Source: G942493215 sp942493215 (lineage in GTDB: Bacteria; Bacillota_I; Bacilli_A; RF39; UBA660). From it: a DNA stretch of 64,000 bases. Location: assembly GCA_942493215.1 (NCBI GenBank), contig OW818670.1, positions 868,001 through 932,000 on the forward strand, read 5' to 3'. A program made the translations under genes and the position numbers. Below, one piece after another: positions 8,895 through 17,765 of this stretch. The notes below the pieces were generated by a model that was given only the letters and a program-made list of their open reading frames with translations, did not search any database and was not told where the DNA came from. The stretch's first letter is position 1. Each line of letters begins with the position of its first letter.

Positions 8895-8917
8895 GTATTT
8901 TTCTAAGTGAATATTTA

Positions 8918-9697
8918 TTAAGTGGTTAACTTCTTTCTTGACATATTTTTTATATCAAATATTAGTATTACGAAAGCAACAAATAATAGAATCGTATCAA
9001 AAGTATTAATTATTACATCGGGTATTTTTAAAAATAGAGCAAAAAACGATAAGGAAAGTATAAAATTTATAAATCCATGAATAATGATATTAGCTTTAAT
9101 ATTTCGATATTTCAAATAGTTTTTTCCAAGTATATATCCAGTAATAAATGCTGAAACTATTGCCATAATTCCAGATGTATAGTGAATTAAGCCAAAAAGT
9201 AGAGAGGATAATAATAAGAATTTATTTTGGTTGGTTTCGTCAGATTTATCTAACATATATTTTCTAAATAAAAGTTCTTCGAATATTGGCGCAACAATAC
9301 AAGCACCAATTATTGTTCCTAAAAAGGTGACTAGTTGGATTGATTCTTTTACAACCTCAGTATTATCTACGCCAGGATTATTTTTTGTTTCAATAAACAT
9401 AAATATCATTATTAGAAGAAGGTCCAATATTAGTACTATTATTCTTGGTATATAACCGCCTCTAATAATATCTAATACGAAATTTTTTAAACCAACTTTT
9501 TTGACAAGGGCTTTTGCATTCTTTAAATCTTTTCTAAATATAAATAATGGAACACCACAACAGACAATAGTTTCAAAAATATTAGCAATAATTTCATAAT
9601 CACCAAAATTAACTCTTGTGTGTAAGAAATCAAACAAAAGAGAGAATATCATGTAAATTACAAATACTAGAACAACATTTAATATATATTTTTTCAT
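8918..9697 (-). CDS. CPBP (CAAX/Abi) family intramembrane protease
   Basis: This 259-residue polytopic membrane protein carries the CPBP/Abi motifs: EELLFRKYML near residues 140-149, HYTSGIMA near 170 and HGFIN near 207. These supply the Glu and His metal ligands of intramembrane glutamic/metal proteases. In Bacillota such proteins process prenylated or small peptides or give bacteriocin self-immunity; no bacteriocin gene is adjacent here. The start at 9697 has AGGAG upstream on the minus strand. It is transcribed alone, convergent to the CREST gene. Confidence 0.82.
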   Translation of the reverse strand: MKKYILNVVLVFVIYMIFSLLFDFLHTRVNFGDYEIIANIFETIVCCGVPLFIFRKDLKNAKALVKKVGLKNFVLDIIRGGYIPRIIVLILDLLLIMIFMFIETKNNPGVDNTEVVKESIQLVTFLGTIIGACIVAPIFEELLFRKYMLDKSDETNQNKFLLLSSLLFGLIHYTSGIMAIVSAFITGYILGKNYLKYRNIKANIIIHGFINFILSLSFFALFLKIPDVIINTFDTILLFVAFVILIFDIKNMSRKKLTT

Positions 9698-9819
9698 AAA
9701 ATAAACTCCTATTCTATAGAAATTATATCATATGTATACTTTTTTGAAAACATAATTTAATTATTGCATTAGTACTTTTGATAAAAATAATGATATAATT
9801 AATATAGAGGTGTTATATT

Positions 9820-10545
9820 GTGACAAATAAGAAGATTGTTTTAGTAACAGGTGGCACGAGTGGAATTGGAAAATCAGTTGTTGAAGAATTATTAAAAAAT
9901 GATTATATCGTAATTATCAATAGTAATGATGATAAAGGTAGTAATCAAATAACTGATAGTAATGCATATTTCTTTAAAGCTGACATATCAAATCCTGATG
10001 ATATCTTAAAAATGAAGAATTGGATTGTTGAAAAATTTGGGAGATTAGATTTTTTAGTAGCTAATGCTGGTATTCTTCCATTACCTTGTGGAATTGATGA
10101 TATCACCGATAATAATATTGATAAAACCATTAATGTTAATTTTAAAGGGACATTTTATACCTTGAAAATATTAGGTAATTTAATAAAAGAAACATCAAAT
10201 AATGGAGCCATTGTTACAATGACCTCGGTTGATGGTATTATTGGAGAGCCTTATGGAGTAATTTATTCGGCAACCAAGGCAGCTATTATATCTTTAACAA
10301 AGTCCTTTGCTAGATATTTTAGTAATCCTTTAGTAAGAGTAAATGCTGTTGCCCCAGGATTAATTGACACACCGTTAACCAAAAGTACAGGCGAAGATCC
10401 TTTATGGACGACCGATGTATCTGTTATTAAAAGAATTGGTAAGCCAGATGAGGTAGCAAATATGGTAGTTTTCTTATTATCAGATAAGGCATCTTTCATA
10501 ACTGGTCAAGTAATACCTGTTGATGGCGGATTTACTCTAAAATAA
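9820..10545 (+). CDS. Short-chain dehydrogenase/reductase (SDR)
   Basis: The 241-residue classical SDR has the cofactor motif TGGTSGIG (residues 10-17), the NAG motif (VANAGILP, near 80), catalytic Ser in TMTSVDG, and YSATK with the catalytic Tyr/Lys near 150. The C terminus ends in GQVIPVDGG, as in FabG-like 3-oxoacyl reductases and sugar or alcohol dehydrogenases. The substrate is not evident. The start is GTG 9820, preceded by AGAGGTG; there is no alternative ATG before the cofactor motif. Confidence 0.85.
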   Translation: MTNKKIVLVTGGTSGIGKSVVEELLKNDYIVIINSNDDKGSNQITDSNAYFFKADISNPDDILKMKNWIVEKFGRLDFLVANAGILPLPCGIDDITDNNIDKTINVNFKGTFYTLKILGNLIKETSNNGAIVTMTSVDGIIGEPYGVIYSATKAAIISLTKSFARYFSNPLVRVNAVAPGLIDTPLTKSTGEDPLWTTDVSVIKRIGKPDEVANMVVFLLSDKASFITGQVIPVDGGFTLK

Positions 10546-10583
10546 TGTTTCCAATAAAAAAATATAATTGATGAGGTGATAGT

Positions 10584-11186
10584 ATGGCAAGTTTTAATAT
10601 TCATTTAGCAGTAGCAAAAAGATATAATGATAAAAACTTTATTGGTAATAGTGAGGATTTCTACAAAGGTATAATTGATCCAGATTTAGAAGAATATGAG
10701 AATAAACTTCATTATACTGAAAGTAATAGAAATAGAGAACACCTAATTTCTTATTTGCAAGGTAAAACCAATTTACCATGGTTTCTATCTGAAAATAACA
10801 TTGATACGGATTATAATAAAGGAGTATTTTTGCATTTAATAACCGATTACATATTTTTTAATAACTTCTTTGAAACTAATTATTTAAATAATATAACTTA
10901 TGAAGAGTTTGTAAGAGATTTACATTATAGTTATGATTATACTAATGATTATTTAAAAGATAAGTATGATGTTGATATAAGTTGCTATGAAGATAGAATT
11001 AACAAAAATATTTTTAAAGATAAGGAAGACAAAAAAACTAAAAATATAGTTGGAAATAACATTTTAAATTTTGAAAAATTAAATAATTTTATAGAATCAG
11101 TCTCAAATATAAATTTAGAAAGATATCGGACTAAATTAATAGATAGGAACATTAATGTTCTACCCGACGAATATACAACCAAATAA
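10584..11186 (+). CDS. Zinc-dependent phospholipase C-like / hypothetical protein
   Basis: The 200-residue protein starts MASFNIHLAVAKRYNDKNF and carries GVFLHLITDYIFFNNF near residues 85-100. This His-rich arrangement recalls the helical zinc-dependent phospholipase C / S1-P1 fold found in many small Bacillota proteins, but full zinc ligation cannot be confirmed by eye. The ATG at 10584 follows GAGGTGA, 38 bp after the SDR gene. A terminator overlaps its 3' end. Confidence 0.5.
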   Translation: MASFNIHLAVAKRYNDKNFIGNSEDFYKGIIDPDLEEYENKLHYTESNRNREHLISYLQGKTNLPWFLSENNIDTDYNKGVFLHLITDYIFFNNFFETNYLNNITYEEFVRDLHYSYDYTNDYLKDKYDVDISCYEDRINKNIFKDKEDKKTKNIVGNNILNFEKLNNFIESVSNINLERYRTKLIDRNINVLPDEYTTK

Positions 11187-11208
11187 GCAAATTTGCTTGT
11201 TTTTTTTA
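11182..11208 (+). terminator. Rho-independent terminator
   Basis: AAGCAA/TTGCTT stem followed by G and nine T, overlapping the stop of the preceding gene. Confidence 0.75.
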
Positions 11209-11306
11209 CATCATTATGTGGACTGATAAATAATTCAAAGATCATCTTCGACAAAAATATTCTTATTATCCTAAAAGTATGATATTATATCTGTGGAGGG
11301 ATGACC

Positions 11307-13184
11307 ATGAGTAAAAGTAGTTTTATATCAGAAATCTTTTTAGCTTCCAATTATGTATCTAAAGAAAATTGGAACAAGCTAATTCTTTTGATATCTAAAT
11401 ATATGGGCTACTTTAAAAAGTGGGAATTAATTATCACTATTGAAATGAATGAAGTAAGATATTATATTATATCTACGAAAGAGTTACCTCCAACCATTGG
11501 TGATATGTCTGAATTTTTATTTAAAAAAGTAGAAGTTAACCTGGATTTAGAATATAATTATGGGTTCTTTTTTATGCCATCAACTGGTTCAAGCTTAATT
11601 GACATATATGATAATAATGAAATAAAACATTTAAGAAAATTAAAACAAATACGTTTTAAATTCTCTTTATTAAAAGACGACCATTTTTTATCAAGTATTA
11701 AATGTATATTTGAGAATAATCATAATAAATCATTAACGAGTCATAAATTAATTTTTAATCCACCTGTTTCCATATTAAGCGCTAATTACAAAGATACCAG
11801 ATTCTTTTATAAGAAAAAACCAAAATATTTAGATATCCAAAAAGCTCTTCATTTATTAAAGAGTGAGTCAACGAATAGTATTTTAAGTATTGATACATTT
11901 CCTTTTTTACAGGGTGATTACTTTCTAAATCAAAACGAATATAATTTTGATAAACATTCTTTAATAATAGGTGGTAGTGGAACTGGTAAATCAAAATTAA
12001 TGAGTTTATTAATAAATAATATTTCTAATAATTCTGATTATCATTTTAAGTATAAGATAATTGTTATTGATCCTCATGCTTCTTTAGAAAATGATATTGG
12101 GGGATTACCAGAAAGTAAAGTTTTAAACTTTGTCGATACAAGTGGTAGTGTTGATTTATTTTCTAGTACTAATGATGATGTTGTGGTAACAACGGAAATG
12201 ATAATATCACTATTTAAAACATTAATTGCTGATCAATATAATTCTAAAGTTGAAAGACTATTAAGATATACAGCGTATATATTACTAGCTAAAAAAGATT
12301 TCTCATTTGCCAATATTAGAAAAATTATTTTAGATACCGATTTTAGAGTAAATCTAGTTAAAGAATTAACACCAATCTTACCAGATCCGGTTATTGATTT
12401 CTTTTTAAAAGATTTCAACGAATTAAAAACAAGATCATATAATGATAGTCTTGCTCCCATCATCTCTTTTATTGATGAAGTTATTTTATTACCAGCTTTT
12501 AATAATAAAGAGAAGTTAGAAAATATTGAGAAAACAATAACTAATAATTTCTTAACGATATTTTCATTAGATCGAACAAAGTTAGGTGAGAAAGCTACCA
12601 AAACAATTGTTGGACTAGCTTTAGGTCAAATAATGGATATAATTCAATCAGCAACTTTATATGAACATGTAATTCTTATGATAGATGAAATACCTATTAT
12701 TGAAAGTCCAATTATGACAAGATTTTTATCAGAAGCACGAAAATATAATTTATCATTAGTATTAGCTGGTCAATACTTTAATCAGATCAGTCAAGAATTA
12801 AGGAATTCGATATTTGCTAATATTTCTAATTATTATGTATTTAGAGTATCAAAATTAGATGCTACGATGTTAGAAGAAAATTTATCTATTAAATTAGCAT
12901 TTGATAATACACCCGAAAATAGGACCACTTTATTATCTAATTTAAATGATCGTGAATGTATTGTAAGAGTTAGTTCCAATGGACTAATTCTACCAGCTAT
13001 AAAAGCCAAAACATTAGATTTTGTTGCTAAACCTAAAAGAAAAATAAATATTAAAATGGTTGACACCATCGTTAATGTTGAACCTAAAACCGAAGTTCTA
13101 AAAAGACCATTTAGTATTGAAAGTCGAATTACATTAAATGATCTGATGATTGAGCAATCAACGAGTAGAAAGAAAGTGAGGTAA
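11307..13184 (+). CDS. HerA/VirB4-like P-loop ATPase
   Basis: The 625-residue ATPase has a Walker A (GGSGTGKSKL) near residue 223, a DPHASLEND segment after it and a Walker B (VILMIDEIPII) near 455, then SLVLAGQYFNQIS, a sensor region typical of HerA, VirB4 and TraG-like translocases (DUF87 group). The first 200 residues match nothing I recognise. These ATPases move DNA or protein. No conjugation gene, relaxase or NurA nuclease is nearby, so it is an orphan. ATG 11307 is preferred over 11301 because GGAGGG touches 11301. Confidence 0.72.
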   Translation: MSKSSFISEIFLASNYVSKENWNKLILLISKYMGYFKKWELIITIEMNEVRYYIISTKELPPTIGDMSEFLFKKVEVNLDLEYNYGFFFMPSTGSSLIDIYDNNEIKHLRKLKQIRFKFSLLKDDHFLSSIKCIFENNHNKSLTSHKLIFNPPVSILSANYKDTRFFYKKKPKYLDIQKALHLLKSESTNSILSIDTFPFLQGDYFLNQNEYNFDKHSLIIGGSGTGKSKLMSLLINNISNNSDYHFKYKIIVIDPHASLENDIGGLPESKVLNFVDTSGSVDLFSSTNDDVVVTTEMIISLFKTLIADQYNSKVERLLRYTAYILLAKKDFSFANIRKIILDTDFRVNLVKELTPILPDPVIDFFLKDFNELKTRSYNDSLAPIISFIDEVILLPAFNNKEKLENIEKTITNNFLTIFSLDRTKLGEKATKTIVGLALGQIMDIIQSATLYEHVILMIDEIPIIESPIMTRFLSEARKYNLSLVLAGQYFNQISQELRNSIFANISNYYVFRVSKLDATMLEENLSIKLAFDNTPENRTTLLSNLNDRECIVRVSSNGLILPAIKAKTLDFVAKPKRKINIKMVDTIVNVEPKTEVLKRPFSIESRITLNDLMIEQSTSRKKVR

Positions 13185-13188
13185 TAGT

Positions 13189-13881
13189 ATGAAAGACAAA
13201 ATGACTAAAGAAATTATTGATAAGATATTTGCTAATGTATTTAATTGTGAAAACTCTTTTACGAATGAGGAAATTCTTGAAAAATTTGCTTTCGATGTGA
13301 AATTACCTCAAGAAGTAAAAGATTTGACAACTGGTGAAGCAACCTGGGCAGCATCTATTAATCCAACTAAATTTATATCTGTAAAAAACAGTTCGAAAAT
13401 AGATAGTTGGATGCAACCAAAAGTAGAAGTATCAGGATTAGAAGATATTATGAAAATTTGGCAAAAAATCAATTATACAACAACTGAAAGAAACTATAAT
13501 TGTGAAAATGTTATTGAATGTGATACGGTTTATGAATCGGAAAATGTAGTCAGATCATCTAATTGTTTTGGCTGTAAAAATGTTATATTTTCTGATGGCT
13601 GTCATCATGGTGAATATGTTTTAGCTTCACAAAGATCAGGGGACTGTAGCTATTGTATTAGGGTAGACGACTCAAATGGATGTACCAATAGTTATAATGT
13701 TATCTGTTCTGGAAAAATAAGTAATTCCTTCTTTATTCAAGATTGTAATATTTTACATGAGTGTATGTTTTGTGCTCATATTTCTAATAAGAGATTCTGT
13801 ATTGCTAATATGCAATTTGAAGAAGAAGAATATTATGCTATTAAAAAAGAAATTGTTAAATGGATAATGAGCCAAAAGTAA
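13189..13881 (+). CDS. Cys/Asn-rich repeat protein, probable beta-helix
   Basis: The 230-residue protein begins 4 bases after the stop of the ATPase gene and is surely co-transcribed. From residue 100 to 200 it has many short repeats of the type NCENVIECDTV, ENVVRSSNC and CKNVIFSDGC, with Cys/Asn/Val spacing that suggests a right-handed beta-helix or pentapeptide-like fold, possibly metal-binding. Similar proteins have been carelessly named CaiB/BaiF, but no CoA-transferase features are present. Function unknown. Confidence 0.6.
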   Translation: MKDKMTKEIIDKIFANVFNCENSFTNEEILEKFAFDVKLPQEVKDLTTGEATWAASINPTKFISVKNSSKIDSWMQPKVEVSGLEDIMKIWQKINYTTTERNYNCENVIECDTVYESENVVRSSNCFGCKNVIFSDGCHHGEYVLASQRSGDCSYCIRVDDSNGCTNSYNVICSGKISNSFFIQDCNILHECMFCAHISNKRFCIANMQFEEEEYYAIKKEIVKWIMSQK

Positions 13882-13936
13882 AAGTAAATTTAATATAATA
13901 ATTTGAAAATAAAAATGTACTATTTTTATTAAATAG

Positions 13937-13998
13937 TGCTATAATTTAGTTAACGAGGTGCTAGTACAGACTTTATGTTTTGTGTAGCACTTTTTTTT
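13937..13998 (+). promoter_or_regulatory. Extended -10 promoter with attenuator-like hairpin
   Basis: TGCTATAAT (13937-13945) is a strong extended -10. A few bases past the expected transcription start, GTGCTA(gTACA) at 13958-13968 pairs with TGTGTAGCAC at 13981-13990, and eight T follow at 13991-13998. A terminator this close to the 5' end of the transcript, before the GNAT/ABC-F/RiPP operon, suggests transcription attenuation. A nine-codon GTG-started reading frame (13958-13987) runs through the hairpin but has no Shine-Dalgarno. Confidence 0.6.
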
Positions 13999-14025
13999 AT
14001 TAAAATATATTTTAAGGTGGTAATG

Positions 14026-15120
14026 ATGAAATTTTTAGGCTCTAAAATAATTGAAACAAAAAGACTGACTTTAAGACCAACCGAAAAACAAGATTTAAAA
14101 ACATTATGGGAAATATTGTGTATTCCAGAAGTGAATAAATATTATTTAACGTGCAAGTTAAATTTTGATTGGGAAAAAGAATTACCATGGCAAATAAGAA
14201 AACTACAACACGCTAAAGATGAAGATGTTTTTCAATGGAGCATAATTAAAAAAGAAGATAAAAAATGTATGGGGCAAATAAGTGTTCAAACTGGTTCAAC
14301 CAAGGATAATACTATTAGAGATATAGGGTGGTTCATTGATCCATCAGAACAGAGAAACGGGTATGCCTACGAAGCAGCAAGTGATATTATAAACTATATG
14401 TTTAAGGAAGTTGAAATAAAGGCAATTGAAACGGGTACAGCCGTAGAAAATCAAGCATCATGGAAATTGATGGAAAAGTTAGGATTTTCAAGAAGAACAG
14501 ACAAGACCCATATTACCCATTATACATTTGGTGGAGACAAAGAATGCTATTCATATGGTATTACTAAAGAAGAATATTTAAATGACGGGGATATAACACT
14601 ACGAAGACTGTGTAATATTGAAAGTGATTATAGATTTTTAGAAGAATGGTATAAAAAAGAGGAAATATATTCTCATTTTGAACAAAGAATTTTAAATTAT
14701 GATGAAATAGTAAATAAATATTATCCTAGAACAAAAACAAATGCCACCGTTCCCGTTTATATGATCGAGTATAAATATGAACCAGTTGGGATTATTCAAT
14801 ATCAAGAAATAAACAAAGAAAATAAAGAATTATATAAAATATCTAATAATAATTCTTATGAAATGGATATTTTTATAGGGAATCTGGATTTACATAATAA
14901 AGGAATAGGTAAAAAAGCAGTTAATTTAATGTCTAAATATCTATTTGATACCCATAATGCTGAATTAATTGTTATGTGTCCATTAGAAGAAAATATAAAT
15001 GCAATAAAATGTTATCAAAAATCAGGATTTAGATTAATTAATAAATTTACCACTAATGATACAATAGGTAATTTACAAGTTTATGCATTAATGGTTCTAG
15101 AAAAAGGTGGCAATAATTAG
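14026..15120 (+). CDS. Two-domain GNAT acetyltransferase, AAC(6')-like second half
   Basis: The 364-residue protein has two acetyltransferase domains. Residues 1-170 are RimJ/RimL-like (KRLTLRPTEKQDLKTLWE; acetyl-CoA loop RNGYAYEAA). Residues about 185-360 resemble aminoglycoside 6'-N-acetyltransferases, especially the AAC(6') half of bifunctional AAC(6')-APH(2''): YEMDIFIGNLDLHNKGIGKK and NAIKCYQKSGFR. It opens the operon that continues with ABC-F, arginase-like, precursor and two radical SAM genes. An acetyltransferase here could acetylate an amine of the product for self-immunity, or act on an unrelated drug. The start at 14026 follows AAGGTGG; the frame is open back to 13975 without a good site. 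Confidence 0.78.
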   Translation: MKFLGSKIIETKRLTLRPTEKQDLKTLWEILCIPEVNKYYLTCKLNFDWEKELPWQIRKLQHAKDEDVFQWSIIKKEDKKCMGQISVQTGSTKDNTIRDIGWFIDPSEQRNGYAYEAASDIINYMFKEVEIKAIETGTAVENQASWKLMEKLGFSRRTDKTHITHYTFGGDKECYSYGITKEEYLNDGDITLRRLCNIESDYRFLEEWYKKEEIYSHFEQRILNYDEIVNKYYPRTKTNATVPVYMIEYKYEPVGIIQYQEINKENKELYKISNNNSYEMDIFIGNLDLHNKGIGKKAVNLMSKYLFDTHNAELIVMCPLEENINAIKCYQKSGFRLINKFTTNDTIGNLQVYALMVLEKGGNN

Positions 15121-15147
15121 TCTTAATATTTGAAGGAAGGAATTACT

Positions 15148-16776
15148 ATGCAATTAAAAGATTTATCAATTTCTTTTGGAACACAAGAAATATTTTCTAA
15201 CATTAATATAAATATTCCAGAAAATGAAAGAGTTGGAGTAATTGGTGTTAATGGATCAGGAAAAACAACTTTATTTAAAATAATAATGGGTATGGTATCT
15301 TCCGATAGTGGGAAAGTTATTTTAAAAAATGGCAATAGAGTTGATTGGTTACCACAAGTGATAAGTGATGAAGTTTCAAGTATGGATATAACAGTTTTAG
15401 AATATTTAATGCTTGGAAGACCAATTAAAAGATTAGAAAATGAATTGCAAGCTTTATACGAGCAACTATCGATTCCATCTATAAATCAATCAGAAATATA
15501 TTTAAAAATAGAAAAAATACAAAAACAATTAGATTATTGGGATTATTATAATGCTGATTCTACACTTTTAAAAATAGTTACAGGAATTAATATTAGTGAT
15601 GATTTATTACTTCATAAATTAAGTGAACTATCGGGTGGTCAGAAATCTAAAGTTGCGTTTGCAAGATTATTATATTCAGAGCCGGAAGTTATTTTACTCG
15701 ATGAACCAACTAACCATTTAGATGCTGAAAGTAAGGAATATGTAATTGATTATCTAAAGCATTATAAAGGAACTGTGTTAATTATTTCACATGATATAGA
15801 TTTTTTAAATCAAGTCACTACAAAGACCCTGTTTGTTGATAAAAGAACTAGGTCTTTTGAGTTATATGATGGTAATTACGATTACTTTATAAAAGTTCAA
15901 TCTCAAAGAGAAAAAAATTTATTAAGACAGGCTGAAATACAACAACAAGAAGAAGATAGATTAAAGGAAATAATTATTAAATATGCCAGTGCCTCTGGGA
16001 ATAGAAAAAGAATGGCACAGGATAGAGAAAAAAAATTAGAAAAATTGTTAAGTGAGAAAATAGAAATATTAGTTCCCAATAGATCTATAAAATTAGATGT
16101 GAAAATAAGTAGAGAAAGCTCTAATACACCATTGCAAGTTAAAAATTTGTGTTTTAGATATGATAAAGATAGCAGACATAATATTATAAATAATGTAAGC
16201 TTTGATATATATAGAGGTGAAAAGTTTTTAATAGTCGGCGAAAATGGAGCCGGGAAATCAACTCTAATGAAGCTTATTTTTGGTCTTTTAAGACCAGATA
16301 GTGGAACAATAAATATAGGTAGTAAAACAGATATTGGCTATTATGCACAGGAATTGGAACTATTAGATACAGCAAAGACTATCCTTGAAAATTTTAGAGA
16401 TTCTAATATTAGTCAAAATAAAATAAGAAGTATTTTAGGGAGATTTCTATTTTTTAATGATGATGTGTTTAAGAATGTTGGGGTTTTATCACCAGGAGAG
16501 AGAAGCAGGGTTGCTTTGGCAAAACTATCAATTTGTGGTGCAAATTTTTTGATGTTAGATGAGCCTACTAATCATTTAGATCCCCAAACACAAAGTTTAA
16601 TAGCAGAAGTCTTTAGAACTTTTAAAGGAACTATGCTTGTCGTTTCACATAATCCTGAATTTGTTGATAATTTAGGAATTGAAAGAATACTAGTTTTACC
16701 TGAAGGGACTATATCATATTATAATCGGGAAACAGTGGAACACTATCAAGATTTAGATAAAAGACTTAGGAGGTAA
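15148..16776 (+). CDS. ABC-F family ATPase (possible ribosome protection)
   Basis: This 542-residue protein has two ABC domains and no membrane span. The first has GVNGSGKTT, LSGGQKSK and LLDEPTNHLD; the second has GENGAGKST, LSPGERSR and MLDEPTNHLD. The Lys/Arg-rich linker (about residues 265-310) is the part that reaches the ribosomal centre in this family. ABC-F proteins are translation factors or give resistance to antibiotics that bind the large subunit. Its place in an attenuator-controlled operon with RiPP enzymes suits self-protection, but a housekeeping role is not excluded. ATG 15148 has AAGGAAGG upstream. It lies 27 bp after the GNAT gene and 2 bp before the next. Confidence 0.82.
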   Translation: MQLKDLSISFGTQEIFSNININIPENERVGVIGVNGSGKTTLFKIIMGMVSSDSGKVILKNGNRVDWLPQVISDEVSSMDITVLEYLMLGRPIKRLENELQALYEQLSIPSINQSEIYLKIEKIQKQLDYWDYYNADSTLLKIVTGINISDDLLLHKLSELSGGQKSKVAFARLLYSEPEVILLDEPTNHLDAESKEYVIDYLKHYKGTVLIISHDIDFLNQVTTKTLFVDKRTRSFELYDGNYDYFIKVQSQREKNLLRQAEIQQQEEDRLKEIIIKYASASGNRKRMAQDREKKLEKLLSEKIEILVPNRSIKLDVKISRESSNTPLQVKNLCFRYDKDSRHNIINNVSFDIYRGEKFLIVGENGAGKSTLMKLIFGLLRPDSGTINIGSKTDIGYYAQELELLDTAKTILENFRDSNISQNKIRSILGRFLFFNDDVFKNVGVLSPGERSRVALAKLSICGANFLMLDEPTNHLDPQTQSLIAEVFRTFKGTMLVVSHNPEFVDNLGIERILVLPEGTISYYNRETVEHYQDLDKRLRR

Positions 16777-16778
16777 TT

Positions 16779-17765
16779 ATGATTAGTTGGGTAAGCAGTG
16801 AAGATGAAAAAAAAGCAAGAAAAATTGATTTTGAAAACTTATCTAAAGTAATTAGTTTTGTTAAGGGTTGCAATTCAGATGACGCAATGGTTAGGTATGT
16901 GTGTCAAATATTTGATGAATACAAAAGTCTTATTATAGATGATCCTTATTTATTAAGAGATGTACTGCAAATGACTTTTGACTCTGATTTTGCTAAAGAT
17001 GCAGATGTAGAAAAAGCTGATATTATTATTTCGCCTAGTGATTTGAACGCATACTATACCATTAAAAAATTAAATAGTGAAAGAAAGAGCTTAGCAGTAG
17101 TATGTTTTGATTTACATAGTGATACTTATGATTACAATGATTTCCTTTGGAAAGGAAATAGTTTTTCAAAATTAATGAGAGAAGGATATATCAGTCACTA
17201 CATAGTATTGGGAGTACCTAAACAAAAAAGAAGTGCAGTATTAGAAGATACAAATGTAGAATTAAGGGATAGAGTACACTTAATAGATGAAGATATGTTA
17301 TTCCAAACAATTAATTTAACGGGGTGTAGCCATATGTTTGTGTCAATTGATGCGGACTGCTTTAATTGCCGTGAGGCAAAGTATACTGCTGTTGAATATT
17401 CGCCATCAACTATTCTAAATTATGTTAGTTATATTCGAGATATAAATGTAGAAAATTTTAAGGAAAGAATTCATGATTGTGTACACGTGCAAAACGAATT
17501 AGGATATTCAAATTATTATCATACCGGTGAAAATGACCTAACCGTAGAAAAAGTAATAGAGATAATAGATAGTGTCGTACACTATTGCAGTTTAAATGGT
17601 ATTAAAGTTGGATTAACTGATGATGGACCATATTTCCAAATAATGGAGGTTAGTGGTTATGACTATGGTAGTTTAACATCAGAAATGGTAATTAAGCTAA
17701 TAAAGGGATTAGTAAAAAAGGAGGTGAGAAAAGATGACAAAATTAGAGTTTTTGAAAAAAGTTGA
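16779..17765 (+). CDS. Arginase-fold (ureohydrolase) enzyme, candidate peptide arginase
   Basis: At 328 residues this is the usual ureohydrolase length. FDLHSD (near residue 112) matches the D-x-H-x-D manganese motif, GNSFSKLMREGYIS follows as in agmatinases, and FVSIDADCFN (near 187) matches the second D-x-D motif. The GGDHS-type His motif before them is not obvious (SPSDLNAYY sits there), so the metal site may be altered. Ureohydrolases free urea or a related group from guanidino or formimino compounds. In RiPP pathways, peptide arginases such as OspR turn Arg into ornithine. The next gene, overlapping by 32 bases, encodes a peptide with four Arg, so peptide arginase is the best guess. Confidence 0.68.
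   Translation: MISWVSSEDEKKARKIDFENLSKVISFVKGCNSDDAMVRYVCQIFDEYKSLIIDDPYLLRDVLQMTFDSDFAKDADVEKADIIISPSDLNAYYTIKKLNSERKSLAVVCFDLHSDTYDYNDFLWKGNSFSKLMREGYISHYIVLGVPKQKRSAVLEDTNVELRDRVHLIDEDMLFQTINLTGCSHMFVSIDADCFNCREAKYTAVEYSPSTILNYVSYIRDINVENFKERIHDCVHVQNELGYSNYYHTGENDLTVEKVIEIIDSVVHYCSLNGIKVGLTDDGPYFQIMEVSGYDYGSLTSEMVIKLIKGLVKKEVRKDDKIRVFEKS

Noticed and set aside
11307..13184. Part of a type IV secretion or conjugation locus
   Set aside because: No relaxase, coupling protein, pilin or other Vir-type gene around it.
13189..13881. CaiB/BaiF CoA-transferase
   Set aside because: Too short and without the family's catalytic Asp context; it is a Cys/Asn-rich repeat protein.
13958..13987. Nine-codon leader peptide of the RiPP operon
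   Set aside because: It has a GTG start but no Shine-Dalgarno, and its start codon lies in the hairpin arm; kept only as a remark.
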